Source: Alectoria sarmentosa
Taxonomy: Eukaryota > Ascomycota > Lecanoromycetes > Lecanorales > Parmeliaceae
DNA: 29,356 nucleotides
Assembly (NCBI GenBank): GCA_009733775.1
Contig: WOGZ01000377.1
Location: forward strand, 1-29,356
Direction of reading: 5' to 3'
Below the pieces are notes generated by a model. It searched no databases and was not told the DNA's origin. It worked only from the letters and a program-made list of their open reading frames with translations. Below, piece after piece: positions 11,591 through 22,259 of the stretch. Made by a program: the position numbers and the translations under genes. Positions within the stretch are counted from its first letter, which is position 1, and every line of letters begins with the position of its first letter.

Positions 11591-14500
11591 AATAGCATAT
11601 TTTTATTAATAATATATAAAATAATTAATTTTTTTTATAAAAATTAATTATATATATATTTATTAAATTATACGCTTAATAAAATTACTTGTTAAATAAA
11701 TACAATTATTAAACGAAATAAAAATCTTAATAAAATAAATGCTCGATATCGTAATAATATCGCTATAAACAAAAAAATATTTAACGATTTCGTTAAATAT
11801 ATATATTAAATAAAAATAGCAATAGCGCATTGCGAAAAAGTTCGCATTTTTATTTATTTATAATACTTTAATATTATCACATCGATATAAATTAATTTAT
11901 CGTCGATTTGTTATCGTAATTAATTTCATTTTATTAAAAGCTTTTATAACGTCGTTATTATTATTTTAATATAATTTTGTAAATTCTCTTTATCAAATCG
12001 AAAAAATATCGATTTAATAAAGATTGTTATTTAATCGTTAAAGTTTTTAATATAGCAATAAACGTTAATTTCGATAAAATTTTAACGTCGTCGATATAAT
12101 ATTTACGATAATAATATTTATTAATATAAGTATTATAATAAATATTTTAACGACGATAATATATTATTTTATAAATTTTTTTTATAAAAAATGAAATTTA
12201 ATAACAAAATAATTAAATAAAAATGTTTTATTTACTTTATTGCGAAAGTATATAATAAAAACGTTTTTATAAAATATATTATAATAATAAAATACGTAAA
12301 TGTTATAAAAATAAAATTATTTTATAATAAAAATGTTTATAACGACGTTATTTTTATTTCGTATTTTTATATTAAATTTATAACATTATTTAAATATTTA
12401 ACGTTATATTGTATATCGTATTTCGAATCGTAATTTTATTATTTAATTAAATATTTTATTGATTTATTTTTATTTTTACGATAAACACGCTTATTTAACA
12501 ATCTTTTTAATATATAAAATTTTAATTTTTTAATATCATTTTTAACGAATATCGATTTTTAATATTTAAATATTAAACGTTAAAAAGAATTAAAGTTTAA
12601 TAATAATTTTAATTAAGTAAGCGAGAATATAAAATATATATTAATAAAATAAAATATTTAAGTAATAAACTTACTTATTAACTTTATTAAATATTTTAAA
12701 AAATATATATATTATTAATTAAATTTAACGTTAATTATTTAAAAAAAAAAAAATGCAATTTAAAAAAGATTTAATCGTCGCGTTTAAAATATATAAATTA
12801 ATAATAATAACTATAATAAAACTTTTAATTTATTTATATAAAATTAATTATATCGATAATATTAATATTAATAAATTTAAATTACTATAATAAAAAGTTT
12901 ATTATAATTATTAAATTTATCGATAATAATAAATTATTCAAAAATGCTTATAAACGTAATAACACTTTTAATTAATCGATAAATTTGTTAAAAATATAAA
13001 TATAAAAACGTAAAGCGATTTTGATAATTTAATTAATTCGTTCGTTATTTTTATTAACTTAAAAATAAGATATCGTTGAATATAATAAATCGATTTTCAG
13101 TCGCTTAAATATAACTTTTTATAATTCGACGAATTTTTAATATATCGATTAATGAAAGAAATTATTAACAAGTTTTAATTTATTATATTAAAACGATTTA
13201 ACAATACGACAATTTAATTCGTTACTTTTCAAATTGTTTTATTAAATATCGACGTAATTTTTTCGTAAATTTGTTAATTTTTAATATAGCGTAATCGAAG
13301 TTTTCGATAAATAAAAAAAGTGTTATAATAAAATCAAGCGTTAATATATAAAATAAAATAAACGAATTTTAAATAAATTGAAAAGCGTCGTAAAGATAAT
13401 ATCAATGAATTTAAAAAATTAAATATTAAAAGTAATATTTAATATATTTTCGTAATAAACGTATTAATTTATAAATATTTTAAGTTTTCGATATAATTTC
13501 GTAATATTTTTTAAAATTAAAATAATCTTTATTATAAATAATATTAAACATTTTTTAAATAAAAAATTAAAATATATAAACGCTTTAAATTTATAAATTT
13601 ATCGATATAAAAATAAATTCGTTTTCGTCGTTATTATTTATTTTCTCGCGAATTAAAAATAACGTAATAATTTTATTATTATTAAACTTCTTTTTTATGT
13701 TTTAAATTTTTCATTTTTAGAAAACTTAATAATTTTTATTTATTTATCATTTTTAATATAAGTTTTTATTAATCGCGTACGAAAAATGTTATTTATTTAC
13801 GTTTACGTAAAATAATAATTATAATCGATATAAAATGCATTGAATTTAAATAACTTTTTAATATTGTGAAAGACTTTATCGAAGTTAAACGCGATAAAAC
13901 GTTTAATATTATATATTTCTTATTAAATTTATATTTAATTTCGAATCGAAATTGTTTAAAAAATTGCGAAGTATATATTAATCGAGTATTTATATATATA
14001 ATAAAAGTAATAAAAATAATCGATAATTATTTTATAATATAAATTATAGCGAAATAATTAATATAAATAATAATAAAATGTTTATAAAATTCGATTACAT
14101 ATTTAATTTTTCTTATTATTTATACGAATTTAATAATTTTTAATTCGATTAATTAATAATTTTTCTCGATAATAAACATTTATCTTTATAAAAAAATCGT
14201 TTTAATAAAAAAATTGTTAATTATTTATCAAGCGACATTTTATAATTCTTTTTAATATAAAAAATTCGTACGTTAAATTCATTTTTCGAAATATTTAAAT
14301 TTATTTACATTATTTTATCGAGATTTTAATATATTAACGTAATTTATTTATATATAATTTTTTATAAACTATCGAAATTAATCTTTTTTAATATTATAAA
14401 TTCGTTAAATTTATATTTAAAATATACGTACGATGAAAATTATTTTTAAACATTATTTATTTAAATAATAACGTTTTTAATATTTAAAATTATTATATTA

Positions 14501-14597
14501 ATTAAATATAATAATAAACGTTATTGTAAAAATAATTTATTAAATTAATATAATAATTAAACTTTTTAAAATTAACGAATATGTTATAATTTAATTT

Positions 14598-14752
14598 AAT
14601 TTTTTTAGTACGCGACTCGATTAAATTTAGCGCGACTTAATATTATATATATATTCGAGCTTTATAATATATAAATTTTTTTATAATTATTATTTCGTAT
14701 ATATTAAAATATAAAGCATTTAATATTATTTCGTTTTTTAATATAATAATAA
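14598..14752 (-). repeat. Foldback family A terminus, reverse orientation
   Basis: It matches 16278-16420, the right end of the foldback element, in the same orientation: agtacgcgactcgatt, tttagcgcgacttaatatt, tattcgagctttataatata, ttataattattatttcgt and aaatataaagcatttaa. Its outer end abuts the outer end of the next copy at 14753. Confidence 0.75.
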
Positions 14753-14776
14753 CTATTATTATATTAAAAAACGAAA
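14729..14776. repeat. Perfect 23-bp-arm palindrome at element junction
   Basis: Arms 14729-14751 and 14754-14776 are exact reverse complements around a two-base centre (AC at 14752-14753). The palindrome is where a reverse and a forward family A terminus meet, and similarity continues outward on both sides. Confidence 0.9.
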
Positions 14777-14925
14777 TAATGTTAAATATTTTATATTTCG
14801 CTATAAACGAAATAATAACTATAAAGAAAAATATATATGCGAAAACGATTTATATAAATAATGTTAAAGCGTTAAATTCAATCGAGTCGCGTATTAAAAA
14901 GACTAAATAAAATTATAACATTTAT
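14753..14925 (+). repeat. Foldback family A terminus, forward truncated copy
   Basis: It carries aaaaaacgaaataatgttaa, atatttcgctataaacgaaa, aaagaaaaatatatatgcga, a degraded ataatgttaaagcgttaa and attcaatcgagtcgcgta, then stops in aattataacattta where the full element begins at 14927. It is almost the same sequence as the element's own left end, so two left ends lie in tandem here. Confidence 0.75.
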
Positions 14926-14926
14926 G

Positions 14927-16420
14927 TTAAAAAACGAAATAATGCTAAATGCTTTATATTTCGCTATAAACGAAATAATAATTATAAAGAAAAATATATA
15001 TGCGAAGGCGGTTTATATAGATAATGTCAAGGCGCTAGACCCAATCGAACCGCGTACTGAAAAGGCTGAATGAAACCATGACATTATTTTTTCCTTCACA
15101 TCGTTATGTTCTTATAACTATTTCTTATCACATCCTTCGTCGTAATCATTTCTTATAATCATTTCTTATCACATGACACCGTAATCCATCCTCCTTCACA
15201 TCAACCCGTGCCCCGTAAATTCATTTCAAACCTCAAGCCACTCAAACCATTCAAGTCATTCAAGTCATACCTGTTTCTTACAGAGCTCCGGTCGCTGATA
15301 ATCGCTGATGATCGCTGATAATCGTTGAGTTCGAGACGTGTCGTAAGGGTTCAAGGATGGAAATCGTATATCGTAACGGTGTTGTTCGTACTTGATTGCC
15401 TTTGTAGCAGGCTCACTGTTTTTCGTTCTTGATTGCCTTTATAGCAGGCTCACGTTTTTCGTATGGCGCGTTCGTAGCAGCCGTTGTCATATAGGCCTCC
15501 GTCCGTCAAAGGCCTCCGTGGTGTTGTTTCCGTGCCTCCGTCCGTCAAAGGCCAACACCATGATGCCCCCCCACAGGGCTGACATCCGTAAGTATGGTCT
15601 ACTACGACTTAGGGGCGACCAAGTCCCAAGCCGAATAGCTATTATTATGTCAGCACGGAAATAATAGCTATTCGATTTGGGATCTGGTCGCCCCTGAGTC
15701 GTAGTAGACCATACTTACGAATGTCAGCCTGCGAGGGATATCATAATGTTGACCTTTGACGAACGGAGGCCTAAATGACAATGAGTGCTACGAATGCGCC
15801 ATACGAGACGTGAGCCTGCGACAAGGCAAGATGATTACGATACGACCTCTTCGCTGAGCAAGTCGATCCGTCAAAGATAAAAAAAAGTGAGCCTGCTACA
15901 AAGACAATCAAGCATAAACAACATCATTACGATTCTACTTTTTACTCCTTACCACGAGCCCCCGAGACACGCATAACAAAATATAAGCCACCATTAAAGC
16001 ATCGATATCATGATATAAGATGTGCATGATATATAAGCGAACGTCGACAAGCGAAGGAAGCAATAAAGTACGTTATGAGATTATAAAATACTGACGAAGT
16101 GAAATAAAATGCAATTATGATGTTAAATAACAAAAACAAGATGAAATAACAATAAAATCTGCTATAAATGATAAGAAATGATTATAAGAAATAATTATAA
16201 GAAAAAATGTGATAAAAAGTAGTTATAAAAACATAACGATATAAAAAGAAAAATAATGTCATAATTTCATTCTGCCTTTTCAGTACGCGACTCGATTGAA
16301 TTTAGCGCGACTTAATATTGCCTACATATTCGAGCTTTATAATATATAAATTTTTTTATAATTATTATTTCGTGCATATCGAAATATAAAGCATTTAACA
16401 TTATTTCGTTTTTTGATAAA
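14927..16420. mobile_element. Palindromic foldback element with GC-normal core
   Basis: About 1.5 kb in which the left arm (14927-15646) and right arm (15660-16418) are inverted copies. The termini match (ttaaaaaacgaaataatg against ttatcaaaaaacgaaataat on the other strand), the subterminal parts match (gcgtactgaaaaggc, gacattattttt, atcgttatgtt), and the inner 250-300 bp match closely, meeting at a short hairpin. The mid-arm stretches (about 15170-15360 and 15960-16140) align poorly. The left arm holds two small internal duplications: a 37 bp unit at 15391 and 15428, and a 20 bp word starting gcctccgtccgtcaaa at 15495 and 15534. No transposase is encoded; the 90-codon frame at 15392 lies across the repeats and looks spurious. 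It may be a foldback or MITE-like non-autonomous element, or two copies fused head to head. No target-site duplication was convincing. Confidence 0.65.
15632..15674. repeat. Hairpin at the centre of the foldback element
   Basis: Fifteen-base arms (cgaatagctattatt at 15632 and its exact complement at 15660) flank a 13-base loop. Outside them the pairing continues with few mismatches through ggggcgacc and cgtagtagaccatactta, so the stem in single-stranded form would be well over 60 bp. Confidence 0.9.
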
Positions 16421-16429
16421 ATATTTATT

Positions 16430-16738
16430 TAAGTCTCGCTTATATTTAATATAATAATTATTTATTAATAATTATTTATTATTATAAATATATTACGAAT
16501 TTATAACATCTTTATTATAAAAAAAAATTTCAAATATTATTAAAGTATAACGAAATTTTATTTTATTTAAAAAATCTTAATTTTTTTTAATTTTTTTTAT
16601 TTAATTTAAAATTATATAAAAAATATAATAATAATAAAAAAAGAAAAAGAGAAAAAAAGTTTAAACATTTTAAAAAATGTAATATTAAAAAATATTATAA
16701 TAAAGAAATGTTTTAATATATTTAATTTAATATATTTA
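16430..16738 (-). repeat. Repeat family B, copy 2
   Basis: Reverse-complement partner of 2878-3165, starting within about 10 bp of the right end of the foldback element. This suggests that the foldback element inserted next to it or into it. The left edge contains aagtctcgcttatattta, less decayed than copy 1. Confidence 0.6.
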
Positions 16739-16740
16739 AA

Positions 16741-16845
16741 AATTAAACGTAAAATCAAAATTATATATATAAGTATTTAATATAAATAAAATTTATTTAT
16801 AAAGATTTATATAAAATGAATAATATATATTAATATATAAATAAT
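16741..16845 (+). repeat. Repeat family E, copy 1
   Basis: Direct match to 19030-19140: attaaacgtaaaat, then tatataa, then tttaatataaataaa, tttatttataaa and atttatataaaat. Differences are mainly A-tract length and G/A. At its end it runs into a family A fragment. Confidence 0.6.
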
Positions 16846-16917
16846 ATCAAATCGCGCTAAACTCGATCGAGTCTCGTATAATAAATAAGTGAAAAAATAA
16901 AGTGAAATTATAATATT
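16833..16917 (+). repeat. Foldback family A, internal fragment
   Basis: Matches 20169-20252 directly: ataaataatat-aaatcgcg, ctaaa-tcgatcgagt, tcgtataataa and gaaaaaataaagt. It corresponds to the subterminal stretch around 15020-15075 of the foldback element, without the outer terminus. Confidence 0.55.
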
Positions 16918-18170
16918 ATTATTTTCTTTAATTCGTTATATTCGCATAATTAATATAATTAAGAAAATGAAAACGTAAATTAAATATCGAATGCGTTTTT
17001 TCAAGTTTCTTTTCGCTAGTTATAAAAGAATCGAAAAAATTATGAAAACTTTTTAATATATAAAATGTCAAATCTTCGAGACCTTTATCGATCGCAATTT
17101 AAAATCGAATTTTATAAAAATTAACTTCGAACGTAATTAACAAATATGTAAATAAAGAAAATTAAATAAAGAATAATTTTAAAGTAAAAATGTTAAATGA
17201 TGATATTATTTAATGTTTCTCTTAAAATAATATTAACGCATTTTTTAAATGAATTTAAATCGTTTAAAAGACGTAAAGTTCGATATTTTATCGAATCGAA
17301 TATTAATTAAAATGCGTTAATTAAATATAATTAAATTGCGTTATTAAATTTAATGTTATTTTTTAAAGATATTAAAGAAAATAAATTTAACGTAAATGTA
17401 TTTTAAGTTTCTATATTAACTCTTTTTAATAATTTTTTCAGTTTTCTTATTTTTATATAATGCATTTTTATTTATAATTATATAATCGATTTATTAATAG
17501 CGAAAACATTTATTTTATTAACGTAATAATTCGAAAAGTTCTTTTAAATATATATTCGTTTTATAATATTTTTTTCTTAATTTATTTCTATTTAATATAT
17601 TATTTAAACGTAATAAATTCGTATTATAATTATAATATTTTTAATTAACGTCGTATTATCGAATTATAAAACGCAAATTAATATCGCATTAATTAAAAAA
17701 TTTAATATAATTTTTAAAAATCTTAAGTTTTTAATTTATAATATATTATCGAAGACGACGTATAATAATATATATTAAATAAAAAACTTTTTATTATTTG
17801 AATAATTATAATAACGTAATAATTATTATAAATATAATTAAAAATTTATTAATAATTTCATTTTTTATATCGAAATTTAAATTATATAATTTCGTACGAA
17901 TTAAATTCGTTATATATATTATTTAAATTTTTAAACATTTTCGATAACGTAAAAATTCGTAATATTTAAACATTATATTTTAATAAAATTAAATGTGATA
18001 AACTTATAATAATTTCGTAAATAATCGATACGACTTTATTTAATTAAAAAAAGCATTACGCTTATTTTAAATTTAATTTATAAATATAATTATTTAATCT
18101 CTCACTTGAAAACAATTTTATAAAACTTAAATACGTTAAAATAATACTTATTCGTTTCTTAAAAAACAAA

Positions 18171-18545
18171 CGTAAATCTCGAATTTATTAAATTTTTTAA
18201 ATTTATTTTTATATAAAATAATGAAAAAATAAACGCAAATTTTTATTTTATTAAATCTTAATTTAATTTTATATTAAATGTTAAAGAGATATACGTAAGT
18301 TTTTATTTTATTAAAAAAATTTTATTTATATTTATATTAAACGTTAAAAAGATTAACGCAAATCTCGAATTCGTTAAATCGTTTAAATTTAATTTCGTGT
18401 GAAATGGTGAAAAAATAGACGCAAATTTTGATTTTATTAAATTTTTTTAACTTGTATTCGTATTAAACGTCGAAGAAATAAACGTAAATTTTTATTTTAT
18501 TAATTTTTTTAAACTTTTCTTAATGTGTCGAAATAAAAATTCTAT
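18171..18545. repeat. Degraded tandem array, 63 bp period
   Basis: An anchor word acg(c/t)aaat recurs with its cg at 18171, 18234, 18294, 18357, 18420 and 18483. Four spacings are 63 and one is 60. Each unit then runs through att(t/c)(t/g)ttaaat, a T-rich stretch, a (g/a)aaat-type word and an A-rich tail. The unit at 18357 is the least decayed and retains aaatggtgaaaaaa. All spacings are multiples of three, which would suit a former protein-coding repeat of 21 codons, but every unit now has stop codons in all frames that I checked on the plus strand. Confidence 0.75.
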
Positions 18546-19029
18546 TTTCTTTTTTATTAACTTTTTTCATTTATTATCGAAATTACACATTTTTTCTTTT
18601 TCTTTTTTCGATGATAATCGAATTATTTAATTTAATAATTCTTTTATCGTAAAACGATATTAATTTTATAATTATCGTAATCGATAAAATATATAAATCT
18701 TTTATCGTAATTGAATTTGAAATTATTGAATAATAAATTTCATTTTTCGATTTTTTTAAGCGATTATTATATAATCTTTTTTAAAATAAATATGTTATTT
18801 AATATTATATTTCGTATCTTTCGCATCGAAATTAATATAAAAGCTTTTTTACTTAATATACTCGTTTACAAGTTTTATTATAATATTTATTTAATATTTT
18901 AATATTTTATTTAAAATTTTCTTTATTTTCTTTACTTAATATCGTATTTACTTTTTTATTTAAAATGTTTAAAAGAAATTAACGATTAAACGTCGTCGTA
19001 ATTAAGAAAAATAAATAAAATTATATTAA

Positions 19030-19140
19030 AATTAAACGTAAAATTTAAAATAATGTATATAAATGTTTAATATAAATAAAAATTTATTTATAAAAATTTA
19101 TATAAAATAAATAATATTAATATATATAAAAGAATAATAT
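19030..19140 (+). repeat. Repeat family E, copy 2
   Basis: Direct partner of 16741-16845 about 2.3 kb downstream. Here the repeat is not followed by the family A fragment seen after copy 1. Confidence 0.6.
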
Positions 19141-19213
19141 AAAGTTAAGTTAAAATATCTTAAATTTGTATATATAGTTATTTATAATTTTAACGTTACT
19201 TTCTATTTTGAAT

Positions 19214-19250
19214 AGCGCTCGAATAACGACTTTTAGGTTTTTCGAGCGCT
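19214..19250. repeat. Short hairpin with agcgctcgaa arms
   Basis: Perfect ten-base inverted arms (agcgctcgaa at 19214, ttcgagcgct at 19241) around a 17-base loop. They sit at the edge of repeat family F copy 2, and copy 1 near 1941 keeps only one arm, so the hairpin may mark an end of that element. Confidence 0.7.
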
Positions 19251-19405
19251 TTTATTAAAAATTTATATATAAAAATCTTACATTTTTTATTCTTTACTCT
19301 CTTAAAAATAAAATTTCTTTATAATTTCGCAAAGTATATAACTTAATATATAGTTTTTAATGATATAAAAATATTAAAATTTGAATTTATATATATAAAT
19401 TAATA
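19222..19405 (-). repeat. Repeat family F, copy 2
   Basis: Reverse-complement partner of 1775-1970, about 17 kb away. Shared blocks on this strand are tttattaaaaatttatatat, aatttctttataatttcg and gatataaaaat. Confidence 0.65.
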
Positions 19406-20168
19406 TTTAATTTAAATATATTATTATTTAAAACGATAGCGAGACTTTCGAAAAACTTTTACGCTCATTTAACGAATTATTTTCTTTTTAAATAACATTT
19501 TAATTCTTTATTATATTTACAAAATTATTATATTATTAAAATCGCATAAATCTATTTTATAAAAATAATTATATAAATATATAATATAAATTTTTAAAAG
19601 TTGCGAGAAATCGATTATAAAAAAATTAACACATTTTATATATATTTTTAAATAAACTCAACTTTACATAAAATTCGTAAATCGTAAATAATGTAACGAT
19701 AAAATTAATAAAAAATATAAATTTCTCGCTTAATTATCGTAGATCGTAAAACGTAAAATTCGAATTTAAAAAAAGAAAAAGAAAAAAAATTAAAAAAAAA
19801 TTCACAATTCGTTTTAAATTTATATAAAATTTATAAATTTAATAAATAATTAAATAAAGAAATTCGATTCGAAAAAAAAAATTAATTTTAAAAGAATTTT
19901 TAAAAGAAATTTTAAATACTTTTTGAAATTAAAACAAAAAAAAGACTTTTTGCATTTTAAATAAAATTTATAAATTTAATGTTTTCACAATTTTAATGTA
20001 TTTATAATTTAAATATATTAATAAATTTAAAATTTTAATTCGAAGAGAGAGAAAAGAAAAAAAAAAGAGAGAAAAAAGTTTAATCGACGTTAAATCTTAA
20101 ATTCGTTTCGCTTTCGTTTATTTTTAAGTATTATAAATTTAATTTATAAGCTTTAATTTATATATAAA

Positions 20169-20252
20169 TATATAAATAATATTAAATCGCGCTAAATTCG
20201 ATCGAGTTTCGTATAATAATTAAATGAAAAAATAAAGTAAAATTATAATATA
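20169..20252 (+). repeat. Foldback family A, internal fragment
   Basis: Direct partner of 16833-16917, with gctaaattcgatcgagttt best conserved. It lacks the outer terminus of the element. Confidence 0.55.
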
Positions 20253-20632
20253 TAAAAATATAAATATAAATATTTAATCGTTTATTTATTTATTAAATTA
20301 TTATAAAAATATTATATTAATAAAAAAACATTTTTTTTATTTCGTTATTTATATAAAGAGTTTTTATTATATTATTATCGACTTTTCACGAAAAAAACTA
20401 ATAATGCGAAGCGAAAAAGATCGACTTTAAAAGATTATAAAATCGTAATTTTTTATTCGATAATAATGTCGTAAGAAATTTAAATATTTTTAATAATAAT
20501 TTTTTAAACGATATAATCGATATTATTTTAATTTAAAATATTTAAATAAATAATAACATTTTTTTTTAATTCGCTAATCGTACGAATAATTTAATATTTT
20601 AATTTATTTTTTAATTAATTATATAATAAAAT

Positions 20633-20998
20633 CGTTACGCTATTTCGTTTAATATTTTTTATAATAAGTTATTTATATAATAAATATATATAAAAATAAA
20701 ATAACTTAATTTTTATTTTTATTAAAACTTTTATTAATAAATTCTTTAAATTCGTTTATTAATTTAAATGAAATAAATATAATAACTTAATTATAATATT
20801 AAAATCGATATAAAATTAAATTATATAAATAAAATAAATAAAATAATTAAGTGAAAAGAAATTATATATTTAAAAAAAAAAATTTATATAAATGTAAATG
20901 TTTTTATTAAAACACGTTAAACTTAATCGAATAATGTTAAAGAAATGTGATATTAACAAAAGTTAATTTTATTAAAAATGAAAAATACGCTCGTAACA
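20633..20998 (-). repeat. LTR-like repeat family C, copy 3
   Basis: Full-length inverted partner of 2097-2463. Read on the minus strand it starts tgttacgagcgtattttt and ends gcgtaacg. Direct flanks aaaatc occur at 20628-20633 and 20998-21003, a possible 5-6 bp target-site duplication depending on where the terminal base is placed. This is the best preserved copy and the best support for a solo-LTR reading. Confidence 0.6.
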
Positions 20999-21957
20999 AA
21001 ATCGGATTTTTTATAAATAATTTAGAAAAAAATCGATAAAAAATCGATTAAATATTAATAAAAAGTTGATAATTTAAGTATATTATTTAAAGTCTTATAT
21101 TAAATATCGCAAATAAACTTAATTTAAAATCGATTAAAAATTAATAAAAATATATAAAAGTTTAAAAAAATATCGAATAATAATATTTAATATACTTTTA
21201 AAAAGCGACGATTAACGAATATTTTCTTTATCTCTTTTTTTCTTTTTAATATTAATTAAAAATTATTGAATTTAAATTTAAATTAAGTTATTAAAAAAAT
21301 TAAATTATAAAATTTCTTAAAACTTGCAATTTTATATTATTTAATTATTAATAAAATATTATTTACGTCGAGATTTTAATTAAATTTATTCGAATGTTTA
21401 AAATAATTATATTTTTATTCAAAACAAAATATAATAACTTAATCAATAAAAAAAATCGCGTTTATTATTAATAATTAAATTAATTAAAAAAAATATTAAT
21501 AATAAAAAATAAATAGAAAATTGATAGAAAATTAATTGTTAATAAATATTTATACGAAATTTATTCGAAAGTCGACGAAAAATTAAATAAAAGTTTAATA
21601 CTTTATCGATAAAATATTATAAAAAAAATAAAAAAAAATTATATAAAATCACGTAAAATAATATTATATAAATTAAATAAAAATTAAGCTTAATATATAA
21701 AAAGTTTAAAAAGAAGATAAATAATGAAAAGAGAAAACAATTTTATAAAAATTAATTTTTTCAAATTTTAATCTTAATTTTTATTACGAAAAAACGAAAA
21801 AAAAAATATTAATGTTATAAATATAAAAATTATAAATTAAAATATATAAAATATAATGTTATATATATGATATTTTAAAATATAATATTTATAAATATTT
21901 AAAAATTATAAAAACATTAATGATGTATTTATAAGTTAACGTAAATGTTAGAAATTT

Positions 21958-22259
21958 AGCGCCTTCTAGCGCGGTAATATTCAAAAAATACTTTATCTGC
22001 GCCAAGACCAGCCAGCTTTAGCCACAATAAACCGGCCTGGTCAACTGTAAACTCCAGTTTATTCTTCAAGCTATTAAGGTGCCTCTCCAGGTACCATCCC
22101 TCACGTCCATCACAGCAATTGATTTTTGGCCTTGTCTACGCGCGCTACGGTACATGCTTCGTGTATAAACTCTCTGGAACACCATGACCAAAGACGCTGG
22201 AGACTGCGCCAGGCTGTTACTCAAGCAGAGCTGCTAACTGCCGTTCTCTCTGCAGATTC
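21958..22259. other. Isochore edge and SEC23 3' flank
   Basis: Ordinary composition begins within a few tens of bases of 21958 (agcgccttctagcgcgg). The stretch should carry the 3' UTR of SEC23, transcribed leftward; a minus-strand AATAAA lies at 22058-22063, about 200 nt after the stop. No open reading frame of note is present on either strand. Confidence 0.7.

Larger units (their letters stand above)
1..21957. other. AT-isochore of RIP-degraded repeats, no credible genes
   Basis: The block is almost entirely A and T, with GG and CC nearly absent and the remaining C and G mostly in CpG. Open frames are short, low-complexity (I, F, Y, N, K, L) and match no family I recognise. In Pezizomycotina such composition is produced by repeat-induced point mutation, which converts C to T mainly in CpA and therefore enriches TpA. 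Several repeat families listed separately confirm that this is decayed transposon sequence. Stretches without an entry of their own, including 1-1774, 3166-4079, 4721-5716, 5936-6557, 9023-9895, 10021-10939, 11591-14597, 16926-18170 and 20999-21957, show the same composition and I see no gene, RNA or intact element in them. The region could be a subtelomeric, pericentromeric or interstitial repeat block; the sequence does not decide. Confidence 0.9.

Noticed and set aside
11831..11846. A small hairpin tgcgaa-aaag-ttcgca
   Set aside because: Six-base arms are too short to mean much in sequence of such skewed composition, and nothing around it supports an RNA or terminator.
15020..15060. A B-box-like ggttcgattggg on the minus strand in the foldback left arm, which might mark a SINE
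   Set aside because: The match to GGTTCGANTCC is incomplete, no A box lies at the right distance, and the right-arm copy does not keep it.
15392..15664. A 90-codon plus-strand open frame in the GC-normal island
   Set aside because: It spans two internal duplications and half of the central hairpin, has no recognisable domain, and the matching sequence in the opposite arm is not open. It is explained by the repeat structure.
18711..18902. A 63-codon frame just after the tandem array
   Set aside because: It does not continue the array's reading frame and its residues merely reflect AT content.
1..21957. A CRISPR array or other bacterial feature
   Set aside because: No regularly spaced short direct repeats with unique spacers exist; the 63-bp array has contiguous units, and the neighbouring genes are fungal.
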